Program-made: the position numbers and the translations under genes
The notes under the pieces: model-generated
What the model was told of the DNA's origin: nothing
The model's input: only the letters and a program-made list of their open reading frames with translations
Database searches by the model: none
Shown here: positions 55,319 to 63,627 of the stretch, in pieces
Layout of the letters: every line of letters starts with the position of its first letter
Numbering within the stretch: the stretch's first letter is position 1
DNA from: J027 sp965215855
GTDB lineage: Bacteria; Chloroflexota; Anaerolineae; Aggregatilineales; J027
Assembly: GCA_965215855.1 (NCBI GenBank)
Contig: CBDCER010000003.1
Location: forward strand, 2,604,001 to 2,668,000
Reading direction: 5' to 3'
Length of the DNA stretch: 64,000 nt

Positions 55319-56266
55319 ATGATCAATTGGCAACAAACAGTTTTCCTGTTCCCTGGTCAGGGATCACAGGTCGTTGGAATGGGAGCTGAAATCGCTGCTC
55401 AATATCCCATTGCCCGTGCCCTATACGATCAAGCTGATGATATCCTAGGGTTTTCCTTAAGCCAGATGTGTTTTGAAGGCCCTGCCGATGATCTCAACAA
55501 TACCATCAATACCCAACCGGCGCTGTATGTTACCAGTCTGGCAATTTGGGAGGCATTTCGTCAGGAAACTTCTGATGCCCAACCCGCTATGATTGCCGGA
55601 CACAGTTTGGGCGAAATCACGGCTTTGGCAGCCGCAGGTGCAATTGAGTTCGAACCAGGCCTGCGATTGGTGCGCGAACGTGGGCGACTGATGGCCGAAG
55701 CTGGCGAACAGTCGCCAGGCGCAATGGCAGCCATTTTGGGTTTGGATGTAGATGTTGTGCAAGCAGTGTGCCAAGAAGCATCAGAAGCGGCTGGGAAACC
55801 GTTGGTTTTGGCGAACGATAATTGCCCTGGACAAATTGTGATTTCGGGTGATAGCGCTGCACTCGACCATGCGCTACCGTTGGCGAAGGAACGTGGCGCA
55901 CGTCGAGCAATCAAGCTCGCGGTCAGTGTGGCAGCCCATTCACCATTGATGGCCTATTCGTCACAAGCGTATCGTGAAGCGGTGTTGAATACGCCGATCA
56001 AGCTCCCCCAAATTCCGGTGGTTGGCAATTCCAATGTTGATTTTTTGGCGACTGAGCAGATGATCCAGGATGAATTGAGCAACCAATTGACCTCACCTGT
56101 ACGCTGGACAGAGAGCATTCAATTCATGCAAAAACAGGGCATGACGACTTTCATTGAATTCGGCCCGAAAGGTGTGTTGAAGGGGCTGTTGAGGAAAATT
56201 GACCGTGATGCCACCGGCATTTCATTGGAAAAACCGGCGGATCTTGAAGCTCTGTTGCAAGCATAA
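55319..56266 (+). CDS. fabD: Malonyl-CoA:ACP transacylase FabD
   Basis: About 315 aa. The N-terminus reads TVFLFPGQGSQVVGMGAEI, the family opening. The catalytic Ser sits in IAGHSLGEITAL, and the active-site His in VAAHSPLMA. The C-terminus has SPVRWTESIQFM and EFGPKGVLKGLL, typical of the family. FabD transfers malonyl from CoA to ACP at the start of fatty-acid synthesis. The ATG at 55319 follows a weak AAGG. No other fab genes are adjacent. Confidence 0.9.
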   Translation: MINWQQTVFLFPGQGSQVVGMGAEIAAQYPIARALYDQADDILGFSLSQMCFEGPADDLNNTINTQPALYVTSLAIWEAFRQETSDAQPAMIAGHSLGEITALAAAGAIEFEPGLRLVRERGRLMAEAGEQSPGAMAAILGLDVDVVQAVCQEASEAAGKPLVLANDNCPGQIVISGDSAALDHALPLAKERGARRAIKLAVSVAAHSPLMAYSSQAYREAVLNTPIKLPQIPVVGNSNVDFLATEQMIQDELSNQLTSPVRWTESIQFMQKQGMTTFIEFGPKGVLKGLLRKIDRDATGISLEKPADLEALLQA

Positions 56267-56272
56267 ATCAAA

Positions 56273-56299
56273 GTGGCGGCCTAACCCTCGGACCGCCAC
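56273..56299 (+). terminator. Hairpin after fabD
   Basis: GTGGCGG (56273-56279) / CCGCCAC (56293-56299), 7-bp perfect stem, 6 nt after the fabD stop. Few T follow. A second perfect hairpin, AGGGCAGG/CCTGCCCT, is at 56444-56467 and may end the convergent cytochrome transcript. Confidence 0.45.
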
Positions 56300-56336
56300 A
56301 TAGTTTCTCAGATCAACAGCATTTCTGCTTTTGACC

Positions 56337-56395
56337 CGGATGTGCATTGGCTTCCCGGCCAGATGCATGACACCTGAACAGGTCTCCATACCACA
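56337..56395 (-). pseudogene. Relic of a multiheme cytochrome C-terminus
   Basis: About 57 bp very similar to the end of the decaheme cytochrome gene (57706-57765). The shared patches include TCGGCCAG-type sequence, GCATGACA, CTGAACAGGT and the codons for a final GREANAHP. A 1-nt deletion breaks the frame so the last CxxCH is lost. The rest of 56300-56598 holds only hairpins. Confidence 0.5.
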
Positions 56396-56598
56396 TAAGG
56401 AAACCCGCCAGGCTATTATAACCTGCGGGCTGAATTGGAATGAAGGGCAGGCAGAGCATCCTGCCCTATAGATCACTTGATTTAACCACCCATCTCAGCT
56501 TCGAGCATGGTAATGGTGTACTTTGACAACGTACAGTATATTTCAACAACCCTAGGCAGAAGAGCTTTAGCTCAAACTAACCTCAGCGTATGCGTCAA

Positions 56599-57564
56599 TT
56601 ATTCACTCAGAGCCGCGATGCTCCATTCCAGCAAATCAATCGTGTAATCTGGATTATGCATGCCATGGCTGTGATCTTGATAGATTGCTCTGTAGTTCCA
56701 CAGCGCAGCGGCTTCGGTTTCGGGGTATTCCCCAACCACCGGGTGGTAGCCATGTTCGTCATCACCGTCGAGCATGCCTTTGGCGACCAGGAGGCCCTGG
56801 AGTTCAGCAAACAGTTCGTTGTACTGGGTCTGTACGCCTTCGATGTCAAAGCTTTCGGCATCTTCATGGCATTCCAGGCAGGCATCGAGAGTCGCTTCAA
56901 AGGAGTGATTACCACCGACAAGGTGGCAGGTCACGCATGTGTTTTCGGCATCTGCGTAGTGCCAAGACTCTTCACCTTCAACGTCTCCGGCTCCGTTAAC
57001 ACCAAGCAACATAGCGGCTTGCATCCCATAATGCGGTCCCCAGTGTGTACTGCTAACATTCGCGATACCTTCTTCGGCCTCAAACATTCGGCGTGGCTGG
57101 TGACAGTTGGCACACAGGTTACCTGTGCCACCATCAAACGTGACACCTTCAAAGATAGCGAGGTTAACTGGGTCGGTGGTTTCCAGTGACCAATCATCAA
57201 CGGTATAGGTGGTGTGGATGTTGTGGCAGGTACGGCAGTCCTGGCGGGTCGGATTGGGGTCGCCCTCTTCGAGCTCAGTGAAGTTTTGTCCAGCGCCGAT
57301 CATGGCAGAGAAGGCACCACCAGAGTGGCAACCAGCGCAGCTAGCCCTTGTGCCGCGGATATACGAGGCACCCGTACCATGTACTGATTCTTCCCAGGCA
57401 GTCTCTCTGCCGGAGATGGTCGGTTCTTCACTATGGCAAGCGACACAGTCGCCATCGGGGTCGTCTTGAGCGAGTGTAGTATCTGTAGAACTGTGGCTGA
57501 CCATGGCTATCATGACCAGGGCTAATCCCGCAAATACAAATAGTAAAGCAAGTTTTTTCGACAT
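56599..57564 (-). CDS. Secreted hexaheme c-type cytochrome
   Basis: 321 aa. A signal peptide (LALLFVFAGLALVMIAM) is followed by six CxxCH heme-binding motifs: CVACH, CAGCH, CRTCH, CANCH, CVTCH and CLECH. The C-terminus AALWNYRAIYQDHSHGMHNP is typical of multiheme cytochromes that stack hemes for electron transfer. The start has GGAGG 7 nt before the ATG. It is downstream of the decaheme gene, 141 bp on the same strand, so probably an operon. It likely passes electrons to or from the decaheme protein on the cell surface. Confidence 0.85.
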   Translation of the reverse strand: MSKKLALLFVFAGLALVMIAMVSHSSTDTTLAQDDPDGDCVACHSEEPTISGRETAWEESVHGTGASYIRGTRASCAGCHSGGAFSAMIGAGQNFTELEEGDPNPTRQDCRTCHNIHTTYTVDDWSLETTDPVNLAIFEGVTFDGGTGNLCANCHQPRRMFEAEEGIANVSSTHWGPHYGMQAAMLLGVNGAGDVEGEESWHYADAENTCVTCHLVGGNHSFEATLDACLECHEDAESFDIEGVQTQYNELFAELQGLLVAKGMLDGDDEHGYHPVVGEYPETEAAALWNYRAIYQDHSHGMHNPDYTIDLLEWSIAALSE

Positions 57565-57705
57565 TGTATTTCCTCCAGATAGTAGATAGTGGCTTGAAGA
57601 TTACAATCTAGAAAACGTTCGATAGAATTTCCTCAATGGCTCTATACGTCGTCAAAGACAATTGTACACTTGAAGCGGCAAAATTTGGTGAAGCTCCAGT
57701 AAACA

Positions 57706-59745
57706 TTATGGATGGGCGTTAGCTTCTCGGCCAGCCGCATGACAGACTGAACAGGTTTCAATGCCACTCTCGGTTGTCTGCAATTCAGCATGGCCGCCAG
57801 CGGCTACACTGTCATGACACGACATACAGACGGCAGTTTCAGGCAATATTTCGCTAAGGACATCACCTTCTTCACCAAAAACGGTCACAGGTTGCGTGCC
57901 AGCGTCCAACGGCAGCAGGTAGGTGCCCGGCAAGTGGCAGGTTTCACAAACAGTGATAATGCCAGGAAACGCAACGCTGCTGTAGTCGTGGAAGCTGCTG
58001 TTATGCCCATAAACTGTGTATGGGGTGTTGAGATCGCCGCCCATGTGAATCTGATGGATCATAAAGCGGAAGTCGATGGTTGTCGGCAGGTCCGTACTGT
58101 CTTCAGGAATTTCTTCCAGATCGTTGGCGAATGGATTGTGGCAAAGCACACAATGTTCTACCGCCCGGCGATTGGTACCGTGGAACGCCAAATCCTGATG
58201 GCAGACGTGGCACAATTCTTGATCGACGATTTGACGACGTGGCATGGCTTCGCCGCCTTCCACGTTGACATACGAAACTACATTGAAGCCAGGAACTCGT
58301 ACCGGATCCTCGACGTCATCAATAGTTTCTTCGATGCGGCCTTCGATACCGAAGGCATAGGTTCCGGTAGCATCTTCAGGCAACACATATTCCATCGTGT
58401 AGCTATAAGCGCCGTCTCCTGCATCTTCAACATTCGGTTCAGGAGCATCCTCAGCCGCCCGGAAGATCGTCTCGATGTGCATATTGGTGTAGTCAGTAGT
58501 CGGACCAGCAACTACGATCGAGAGGCGATTCATGTCGCCTGGTGCAATTGGATCGCCAGCGTTAGTCGTAAGTTTGAAGGTAATCGTGGGCGATGAACCT
58601 GCTACGGCGTTTTCGACTGCCATGATCTCGAAGTTCAACCCGGCGATTTGTTCTGAGAAGCGCGGAATCACATGCACGCCGTAGATCGACTCTTCATCGA
58701 AGGTCATATCGGTGGTATGGCACTCCACACATTCTTCATCGGTCCTGGGACGGCCCACATGGTTAGTGGCCGTTGTAGCGTCCACATCATCGTGGCACGA
58801 GCCACAAGCAGCATTGCTTGGGACTGAGAAACCACGAGCCGCATCCGGGCCAGTATGGCAGGTCTGGCAATTGCGGAGATCCTGTGACCACACGATATGT
58901 GAATAGTCATGAACGCTCTGACGGTGACCGACAATGAAGTATTCTCCACCTTCTTGAACGCTGGGTAGTTCTTCACCTGCATGAATCTGGTGAATCATCA
59001 CTTTCATATCCACCGAGAATCCAGATTCCGGATCCACCGCTTGTGGCGTATGACACAGATTGCAATACTCGAATTCCTGGCGATTGCCACCATGGAATTC
59101 AAGTTGATAGTGGCACGTGTTGCAGGTTTCGGTGGTGGAGACCAGGCGGGTAATGGGTTCACCGCCGGATGGCACCCAACTGAAAGTCGGATTTTCCGCT
59201 ATGGTGCGCGGATCACGATAAACGCCCATACCGACAGTGTGTGTGAGATCAGGATTATAGTCTTCGCCCAGCGGTTCGGCAAAGGTATAGCTATATTGCC
59301 CCGGTCCCAGCTCGACATACTCGCCTTCACCACCTTCAAAGGTCGGTTGTATGGCGCTAGCGAGCGCTGGTTGGCGGGTCTCACCATTAAAGACGTACTC
59401 CGCTCCCTCGACCTCACGAGTAATATAGCTAACATATTGCGAGAGGCCGGTTTCTTCATCAACCTCGAGTCGGGCGAAGAGGAAGCGCATATTGGCAACA
59501 TCGTCCCTGCTGAGAGGTACGCCTGCGCCGTCATCCATCTTGAAGGTGACGGTCACGAAACCCCCTTCATCCACGACAGCGTCGGTAATCTCGACGTTTA
59601 GTCCAGGGCCAGCACCAGCAGCAACAATGGATGCCGCGTCGCCGGAGTCTTGTTCGCCTTGAACACCGGAACTGATGCTGAAAATAAGCAAGAAACCCAC
59701 AATCATGATCGCTATTGCGGTCAAGCGGGGTACGTTTCTCTTCAT
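57706..59745 (-). CDS. OmcA/MtrC-family decaheme cytochrome c
   Basis: About 679 aa. Signal peptide LTAIAIMIVGFLLIFSIS, then beta-rich domains between heme groups (domain I about residues 45-200). Ten CxxCH motifs: CNTCH (about 210), CNLCH, CQTCH, CGSCH, CVECH, then CHVCH, CVLCH, CETCH, CMSCH and CSVCH near the end. The layout of five plus five hemes with a beta barrel before each matches OmcA/MtrC, the outer-surface cytochromes of metal reducers. The ATG at 59745 has GGGAG 8 nt upstream; a GTG 9 nt earlier is the alternative. No lipobox, MtrA or MtrB is seen. A role in extracellular electron transfer is inferred. Confidence 0.85.
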   Translation of the reverse strand: MKRNVPRLTAIAIMIVGFLLIFSISSGVQGEQDSGDAASIVAAGAGPGLNVEITDAVVDEGGFVTVTFKMDDGAGVPLSRDDVANMRFLFARLEVDEETGLSQYVSYITREVEGAEYVFNGETRQPALASAIQPTFEGGEGEYVELGPGQYSYTFAEPLGEDYNPDLTHTVGMGVYRDPRTIAENPTFSWVPSGGEPITRLVSTTETCNTCHYQLEFHGGNRQEFEYCNLCHTPQAVDPESGFSVDMKVMIHQIHAGEELPSVQEGGEYFIVGHRQSVHDYSHIVWSQDLRNCQTCHTGPDAARGFSVPSNAACGSCHDDVDATTATNHVGRPRTDEECVECHTTDMTFDEESIYGVHVIPRFSEQIAGLNFEIMAVENAVAGSSPTITFKLTTNAGDPIAPGDMNRLSIVVAGPTTDYTNMHIETIFRAAEDAPEPNVEDAGDGAYSYTMEYVLPEDATGTYAFGIEGRIEETIDDVEDPVRVPGFNVVSYVNVEGGEAMPRRQIVDQELCHVCHQDLAFHGTNRRAVEHCVLCHNPFANDLEEIPEDSTDLPTTIDFRFMIHQIHMGGDLNTPYTVYGHNSSFHDYSSVAFPGIITVCETCHLPGTYLLPLDAGTQPVTVFGEEGDVLSEILPETAVCMSCHDSVAAGGHAELQTTESGIETCSVCHAAGREANAHP

Positions 59746-60110
59746 AATACTCACTCCCTAATGGATTAATGTGTGCCTTCAGTGAAGCTGCCAGGCAATG
59801 CACACGTTTTCAACTTCTACAATGGCATCTTTATTAATCAATCTTCTTTTCTCTGTCAGAGTACCTCCTTTTCGCTCCCGAATGTCAAAGGCCCACGAGG
59901 GGATCATAGGGATTATCATGGCGTGTATACACGATGGTAGGTTTTTCGATAGGTGTCTACAAGTGACAAATCACACTGTTTCGCCTGACAATCTGATAGT
60001 ACAGTAGTACAGACACCCTGGCGTAAAATGGCACTAACACTGCCAGTTGCACCACGATTCACCGTTAGTATTTTCAATTTGAAAAACGTGTGAAATCAGG
60101 ATAGCGATGT

Positions 60111-60139
60111 TTGACTTTGCCTTAAATCCGACTTATACT
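60111..60139 (+). promoter_or_regulatory. Sigma70-type promoter for the SWIM gene
   Basis: TTGACT (60111-60116), 17-nt spacer, TATACT (60134-60139). It drives a leader of about 145 nt that contains a short reading frame and a T-tailed hairpin before the SWIM gene. The 59755-60110 stretch shows no gene. Confidence 0.6.
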
Positions 60140-60167
60140 TTCAGGCAAAGTGAGGAAGTTGATAGAT

Positions 60168-60230
60168 ATGTATAAAGCACCTGGTGAAATGGTTTTAGAA
60201 GGGTGTCTATCAGAGGCACGCGGTGATTGA
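60168..60230 (+). CDS. 20-residue leader peptide frame
   Basis: ATG with GAGGAAG about 10 nt upstream encodes 20 residues (MYKAPGEMVLEGCLSEARGD) and stops in the loop of the following hairpin (60212-60243). The arrangement of promoter, short ORF and terminator-like hairpin is that of an attenuator leader. Which amino acid or signal it would sense is not obvious from the composition. Confidence 0.35.
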   Translation: MYKAPGEMVLEGCLSEARGD

Positions 60231-60252
60231 GGCGCGTGTCTCTTTGTTTTTG
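60212..60252 (+). terminator. Terminator-like hairpin upstream of the SWIM gene (attenuator)
   Basis: AGAGGCACGCG (60212-60222) pairs with CGCGTGTCTCT (60233-60243) over 11 bp with one G-U, and is followed by TTGTTTTTG. It lies between the promoter and the SWIM gene, so transcription would have to read through it. Confidence 0.55.
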
Positions 60253-60289
60253 TGTTCCGTACATAAGTACCTAAAGGAGATGTGCAGAA

Positions 60290-60535
60290 ATGGACTCAGC
60301 AATGATCGGCAAAATTAAGAAAGCTAAAGAATACGCCGAGCAACCTGAACTGATGCAGTTCATTAATTTCGAGATTGATTTCCAGGGCGGCAACAGCAAT
60401 CATCTCGTCAGTTTCGATCAGGGCAAATGGCATTGTAATTGCAGCTTCTTCCGCACACATGATGTTTGTAGTCATACCATGGCACTGGAGCGCGTATTAA
60501 GCGATATGCTCCAACGCGAACACGCAACTGAATGA
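60290..60535 (+). CDS. Small SWIM zinc-finger protein
   Basis: 81 aa. The SWIM motif C-x-C...C-x-H reads WHCNCSFFRTHDVCSHTMAL. The N-terminus is helical. SWIM domains bind zinc and mediate DNA or protein contacts. AGGAG lies 9 nt before the ATG, and a strong terminator closes the gene. Its long structured leader suggests regulated expression. Role unknown. Confidence 0.6.
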   Translation: MDSAMIGKIKKAKEYAEQPELMQFINFEIDFQGGNSNHLVSFDQGKWHCNCSFFRTHDVCSHTMALERVLSDMLQREHATE

Positions 60536-60551
60536 TATATTCTCAAGAATC

Positions 60552-60587
60552 AAAAAGCCCGGCCAGGCGTATACGGCGGGCTTTTTT
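60552..60587 (+). terminator. Rho-independent terminator of the SWIM gene
   Basis: AAAAAGCCCG (60552-60561) / CGGGCTTTTTT (60577-60587), strong stem with a terminal T-run. It can serve the convergent hydrolase gene as well. Confidence 0.75.
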
Positions 60588-60606
60588 GCTGTAAAGCCTA
60601 TTAAAT

Positions 60607-61293
60607 CTACAGGTCGTATGATCCACCAGGATCTAACACAATCGCGCTAGAGAGTGTCTGCTTGCTGACCTCGTTTGCCCAATGTGCTGCGTCCTGCATA
60701 ATGGGCGGGAATGTATTGTAATGGCAAGGTAGTACAAAGCGGGGTTTCAGCCATTGAATCGCCTGAATAGACTCGTCTGGCCCCATGGTAAAATAGTCGC
60801 CAATCGGTACAATCGCTATATCCAACCCCTTATTGCCAATCAACTGCATGTCCGAAAACAGAGCTGTATCACCTGCATGGAAAATCTTCATGCCGCTGTT
60901 CAATGTGATAATCAAGCCGTTAGGAGACCCCCCGTAGCTGCCATCTGGCATGGATGAACTGTGGAATGCCAGTGTCAAATAGACGCTCCCGAACGCAAGG
61001 TTATCCGTTCCGCCCGTGTTCGGTGTACTGATATTTTCCACACCCTGTTTACTGACCCAGCTTGCCACTTCGTAGTTGCCAACCACTGTCGCACCTGTAC
61101 GCTGGGCAATGGCGACCGTATCGCCCACATGATCGCCGTGTCCGTGTGTCAGCAGGATGAAATCAGCATCCAAATCGTCAGGGCTAACGGTTGCTATCGG
61201 ATTGCCGCTCAAGAAGGGGTCAATCAAGATCGTATGCTCATCAGTTTTGATTTGAAAAGCCGAATGCCCGAACCATGTAATTTTTGTGCCCAT
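60607..61293 (-). CDS. UPF0173-type metal-dependent hydrolase
   Basis: About 228 aa, metallo-beta-lactamase fold. ITWFGHSAFQI opens the protein, then LTHGHGDHVGD (the H-x-H-x-D-H zinc site), FHAGDTALFSDM, and the final His in LPCHYNTFPP. UPF0173 enzymes are conserved in bacteria and archaea with an undefined substrate. The ATG at 61293 is preferred; AGGAG lies 10 nt upstream. Stands alone. Confidence 0.8.
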   Translation of the reverse strand: MGTKITWFGHSAFQIKTDEHTILIDPFLSGNPIATVSPDDLDADFILLTHGHGDHVGDTVAIAQRTGATVVGNYEVASWVSKQGVENISTPNTGGTDNLAFGSVYLTLAFHSSSMPDGSYGGSPNGLIITLNSGMKIFHAGDTALFSDMQLIGNKGLDIAIVPIGDYFTMGPDESIQAIQWLKPRFVLPCHYNTFPPIMQDAAHWANEVSKQTLSSAIVLDPGGSYDL

Positions 61294-61415
61294 TAAATCT
61301 ATCACTCCTCAAGCATTAACTTTCGTTGGCCTGGAGTATAGAAGAAAAATAAATCGTGGGCAACAGAATCGCCCTTTGCTCCGCCTGCATTTATAATGAC
61401 GGCGTGGAGGTTAAC

Positions 61416-62636
61416 GTGATTAAATTGCTGCATTTTGCCGATGTGCATATCGGCATGGAAAACTATGGACGTACTGACCCTCGTACCGGTCTCTCGACTC
61501 GTGTAATGGATTTTTTGCGCCGCATGGATGAGATGATCGAATATGCCCGTGAACGCGAGGTGGATATTGCGATTTTCGCGGGTGATGCCTTCAAGAATCG
61601 TAATCCAAATCCCACCTACCAGCGCGAATTCGCCTGGCGGATCCTGGATCTGGCGGAGCTTTGCCCAGTGGTGTTGTTAGTCGGGAATCATGATCTGCCA
61701 ATCAACATCCAGAAGGCCTCCAGTGTGGAAATTTACGATACGCTGCGAGTTCCTAATGTCATTCTGGGTGATTCGTACAAGTTGCATCACATCGAGACGA
61801 AATCCGGGCCGATTCAAGTTGCTACCGCACCGTATCCTATCCGTGCCCGTTTGTTGGAAGATGCGGTGCGGCGCACCATCACCGATCTGGATGCACTTGT
61901 GCAGGAACGCCTGGAACTCATCATTCGTGATTTGGCACAGGAGGCAGCGGAATCTGATACGCCGCGTATCCTCACTGGTCATTTTAGTGTATTTGGGGCG
62001 ATGCACGGCAGTGAGAAACAGGTCATGTTGGGACGCGATATTGCGATTACGCTTGCCAATCTCGCTGACCCAGCCTGGGACTACGTGGCATTGGGTCATA
62101 TCCACAAACACCAAAATTTGACCGATGACCGCGACGATCTGCCTTCAGTGGTTTATAGCGGCAGTCTGGAACGCATTGACTTTGGCGAGGAAGGCGACAC
62201 GAAAGGTTTTGTTTGGGCGGAGGTGGAACGTGGATCAACGACCTGGGAATTTGTGTCAGTTGATGCGCGGCCATTTCTGACCTTGCGTGTTGATGTGCGG
62301 CAGGCTGGCGATCCAATGCAAGCTATCCTCGACAAAATCCAGCGCCACGATGTCACTGATGCCATTGTGCGCGTCATCATCAACGCTGACGTGGAAACTA
62401 ATTCGCTTATCAACCCAGTGGTTATCGAACGCACATTGCGAGAAGCTGGAGCCAGCGCCATCGGGGCTATTCAGCGTGATGTTGAGCAGCCGACCCGAAT
62501 GCGGCTTGGTCCCACGCCAGAAGGTTTGGCTCCTGACGAATTGCTGGAACGTTACTTATTGAGCAAGGAGGTTTCCCCTGATCGGATTGCACGGTTGATG
62601 GAAGCGGCGGAGCAGATCTTCAACAAGCCAGAGTAA
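61416..62636 (+). CDS. sbcD: SbcD-like DNA repair exonuclease (Mre11 family)
   Basis: About 406 aa from GTG at 61416 (GGAGG 5 nt upstream). Metallophosphoesterase motifs: LHFADVHIGMEN (D-x-H), FAGDAFKNRNPN (G-D), LVGNHDLPI (GNHD), LTGHFSVFG and ALGHIHKHQ (GHxH). The C-terminal cap domain is present. It would act as the nuclease half of SbcCD on hairpins and blocked ends, but sbcC is not the next gene, which is on the other strand. Confidence 0.8.
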   Translation: MIKLLHFADVHIGMENYGRTDPRTGLSTRVMDFLRRMDEMIEYAREREVDIAIFAGDAFKNRNPNPTYQREFAWRILDLAELCPVVLLVGNHDLPINIQKASSVEIYDTLRVPNVILGDSYKLHHIETKSGPIQVATAPYPIRARLLEDAVRRTITDLDALVQERLELIIRDLAQEAAESDTPRILTGHFSVFGAMHGSEKQVMLGRDIAITLANLADPAWDYVALGHIHKHQNLTDDRDDLPSVVYSGSLERIDFGEEGDTKGFVWAEVERGSTTWEFVSVDARPFLTLRVDVRQAGDPMQAILDKIQRHDVTDAIVRVIINADVETNSLINPVVIERTLREAGASAIGAIQRDVEQPTRMRLGPTPEGLAPDELLERYLLSKEVSPDRIARLMEAAEQIFNKPE

Positions 62637-62639
62637 CGA

Positions 62640-63500
62640 CTAATCGGCCTGTTGTCTGGCAATGCGTCCCAATTCGCGCAGCGTCAACGCCATGCGCTCA
62701 TCACGCAGCAGTGGTGTGCGGCTGCGTGATTGCTGGATTTTGCTGAGATTGACTTCCTGTACGACCAATGCCTCATCGAATTGGGGAGCCTGCATGACAA
62801 TACTCCCATTAGGATCAGCGATCATGCTGCCGCCCCAGAAGATTTCACCTTGCTCGAACCCAACTCGATTGCAATGCACCACATACGACGTATAGAACGC
62901 ACTATACGATTGAATAAGGCGATTGACCCGATGCGAGGTTTCCAGCCCATCCTCTGAACTAATGCCGCGCCCCGGACTGGCACTATGCAGCAAGAGTATA
63001 TCGGCTCCGTCCATCCACAATACATACGACGTGGCAACATGCCAGAAATCCTCACAGATCAACATACCCACGCGTCCATAAGGGGTCTCAAACGCCCGGA
63101 TCCGGTTCCCTGGTGCGAAGAAGCGTGCATCCTCGAAGAATGTATAGGTCGGCAGATACACCTTGCGATGGATGTGCAGTACCTCACCTCGGCTGATGTA
63201 GGCCGCTGCGATATAGAAATGGCCGCGTCTGTCTCGTTCCACGAACCCGACCATTGTGTCCATCTGGTACTGTCGGGAAGTGTTGCACAATGTCTGTAAT
63301 TCTGGCCCGGCCGTGGTCATCGCCACATCATCTACTAAATCGCGCAAATAGTAGCCCGTTAGCGACAGTTCTGGAAATACAATGAGATCCACGCTTTGTT
63401 CGGCGGCCTGCGCCATCAGCTGCATATGTGATTGCAAATTGGCCTGTACATCGCCGAATTTTGGATAACATTGTGCCAATCCGATTGTGAGGGTATCCAT
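62640..63500 (-). CDS. Carbon-nitrogen hydrolase (nitrilase family)
   Basis: About 286 aa from ATG at 63500 (MDTLTIGLAQCYPKFGDVQA). The catalytic triad is Glu in FPELSLTGYY, Lys in HRKVYLPTYTFF and Cys in GMLICEDFWH. These residues are shared by amidases, carbamoylases and the glutaminase domain of NAD synthetase. A longer frame to 63677 is less likely, since it overlaps the next gene. Substrate unknown. Confidence 0.8.
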   Translation of the reverse strand: MDTLTIGLAQCYPKFGDVQANLQSHMQLMAQAAEQSVDLIVFPELSLTGYYLRDLVDDVAMTTAGPELQTLCNTSRQYQMDTMVGFVERDRRGHFYIAAAYISRGEVLHIHRKVYLPTYTFFEDARFFAPGNRIRAFETPYGRVGMLICEDFWHVATSYVLWMDGADILLLHSASPGRGISSEDGLETSHRVNRLIQSYSAFYTSYVVHCNRVGFEQGEIFWGGSMIADPNGSIVMQAPQFDEALVVQEVNLSKIQQSRSRTPLLRDERMALTLRELGRIARQQAD

Positions 63501-63627
63501 CTGCTTTGTCGTTTCACTTCTAAATTCATCTACAATCCGCTTCTCATTATAGCCACTTCTCGCCAAAATCAGGCGGGCTGTTATACTTGCTGGCACGATC
63601 ATTTCTGAAAGATAGAGTGCAAAAGGC

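Noticed and set aside
54847..55326. Minus-strand frame rich in Val and Ala opposite the proline-rich tail
   Set aside because: Composition is the direct complement of the Pro/Gln codons; no independent signal of coding.
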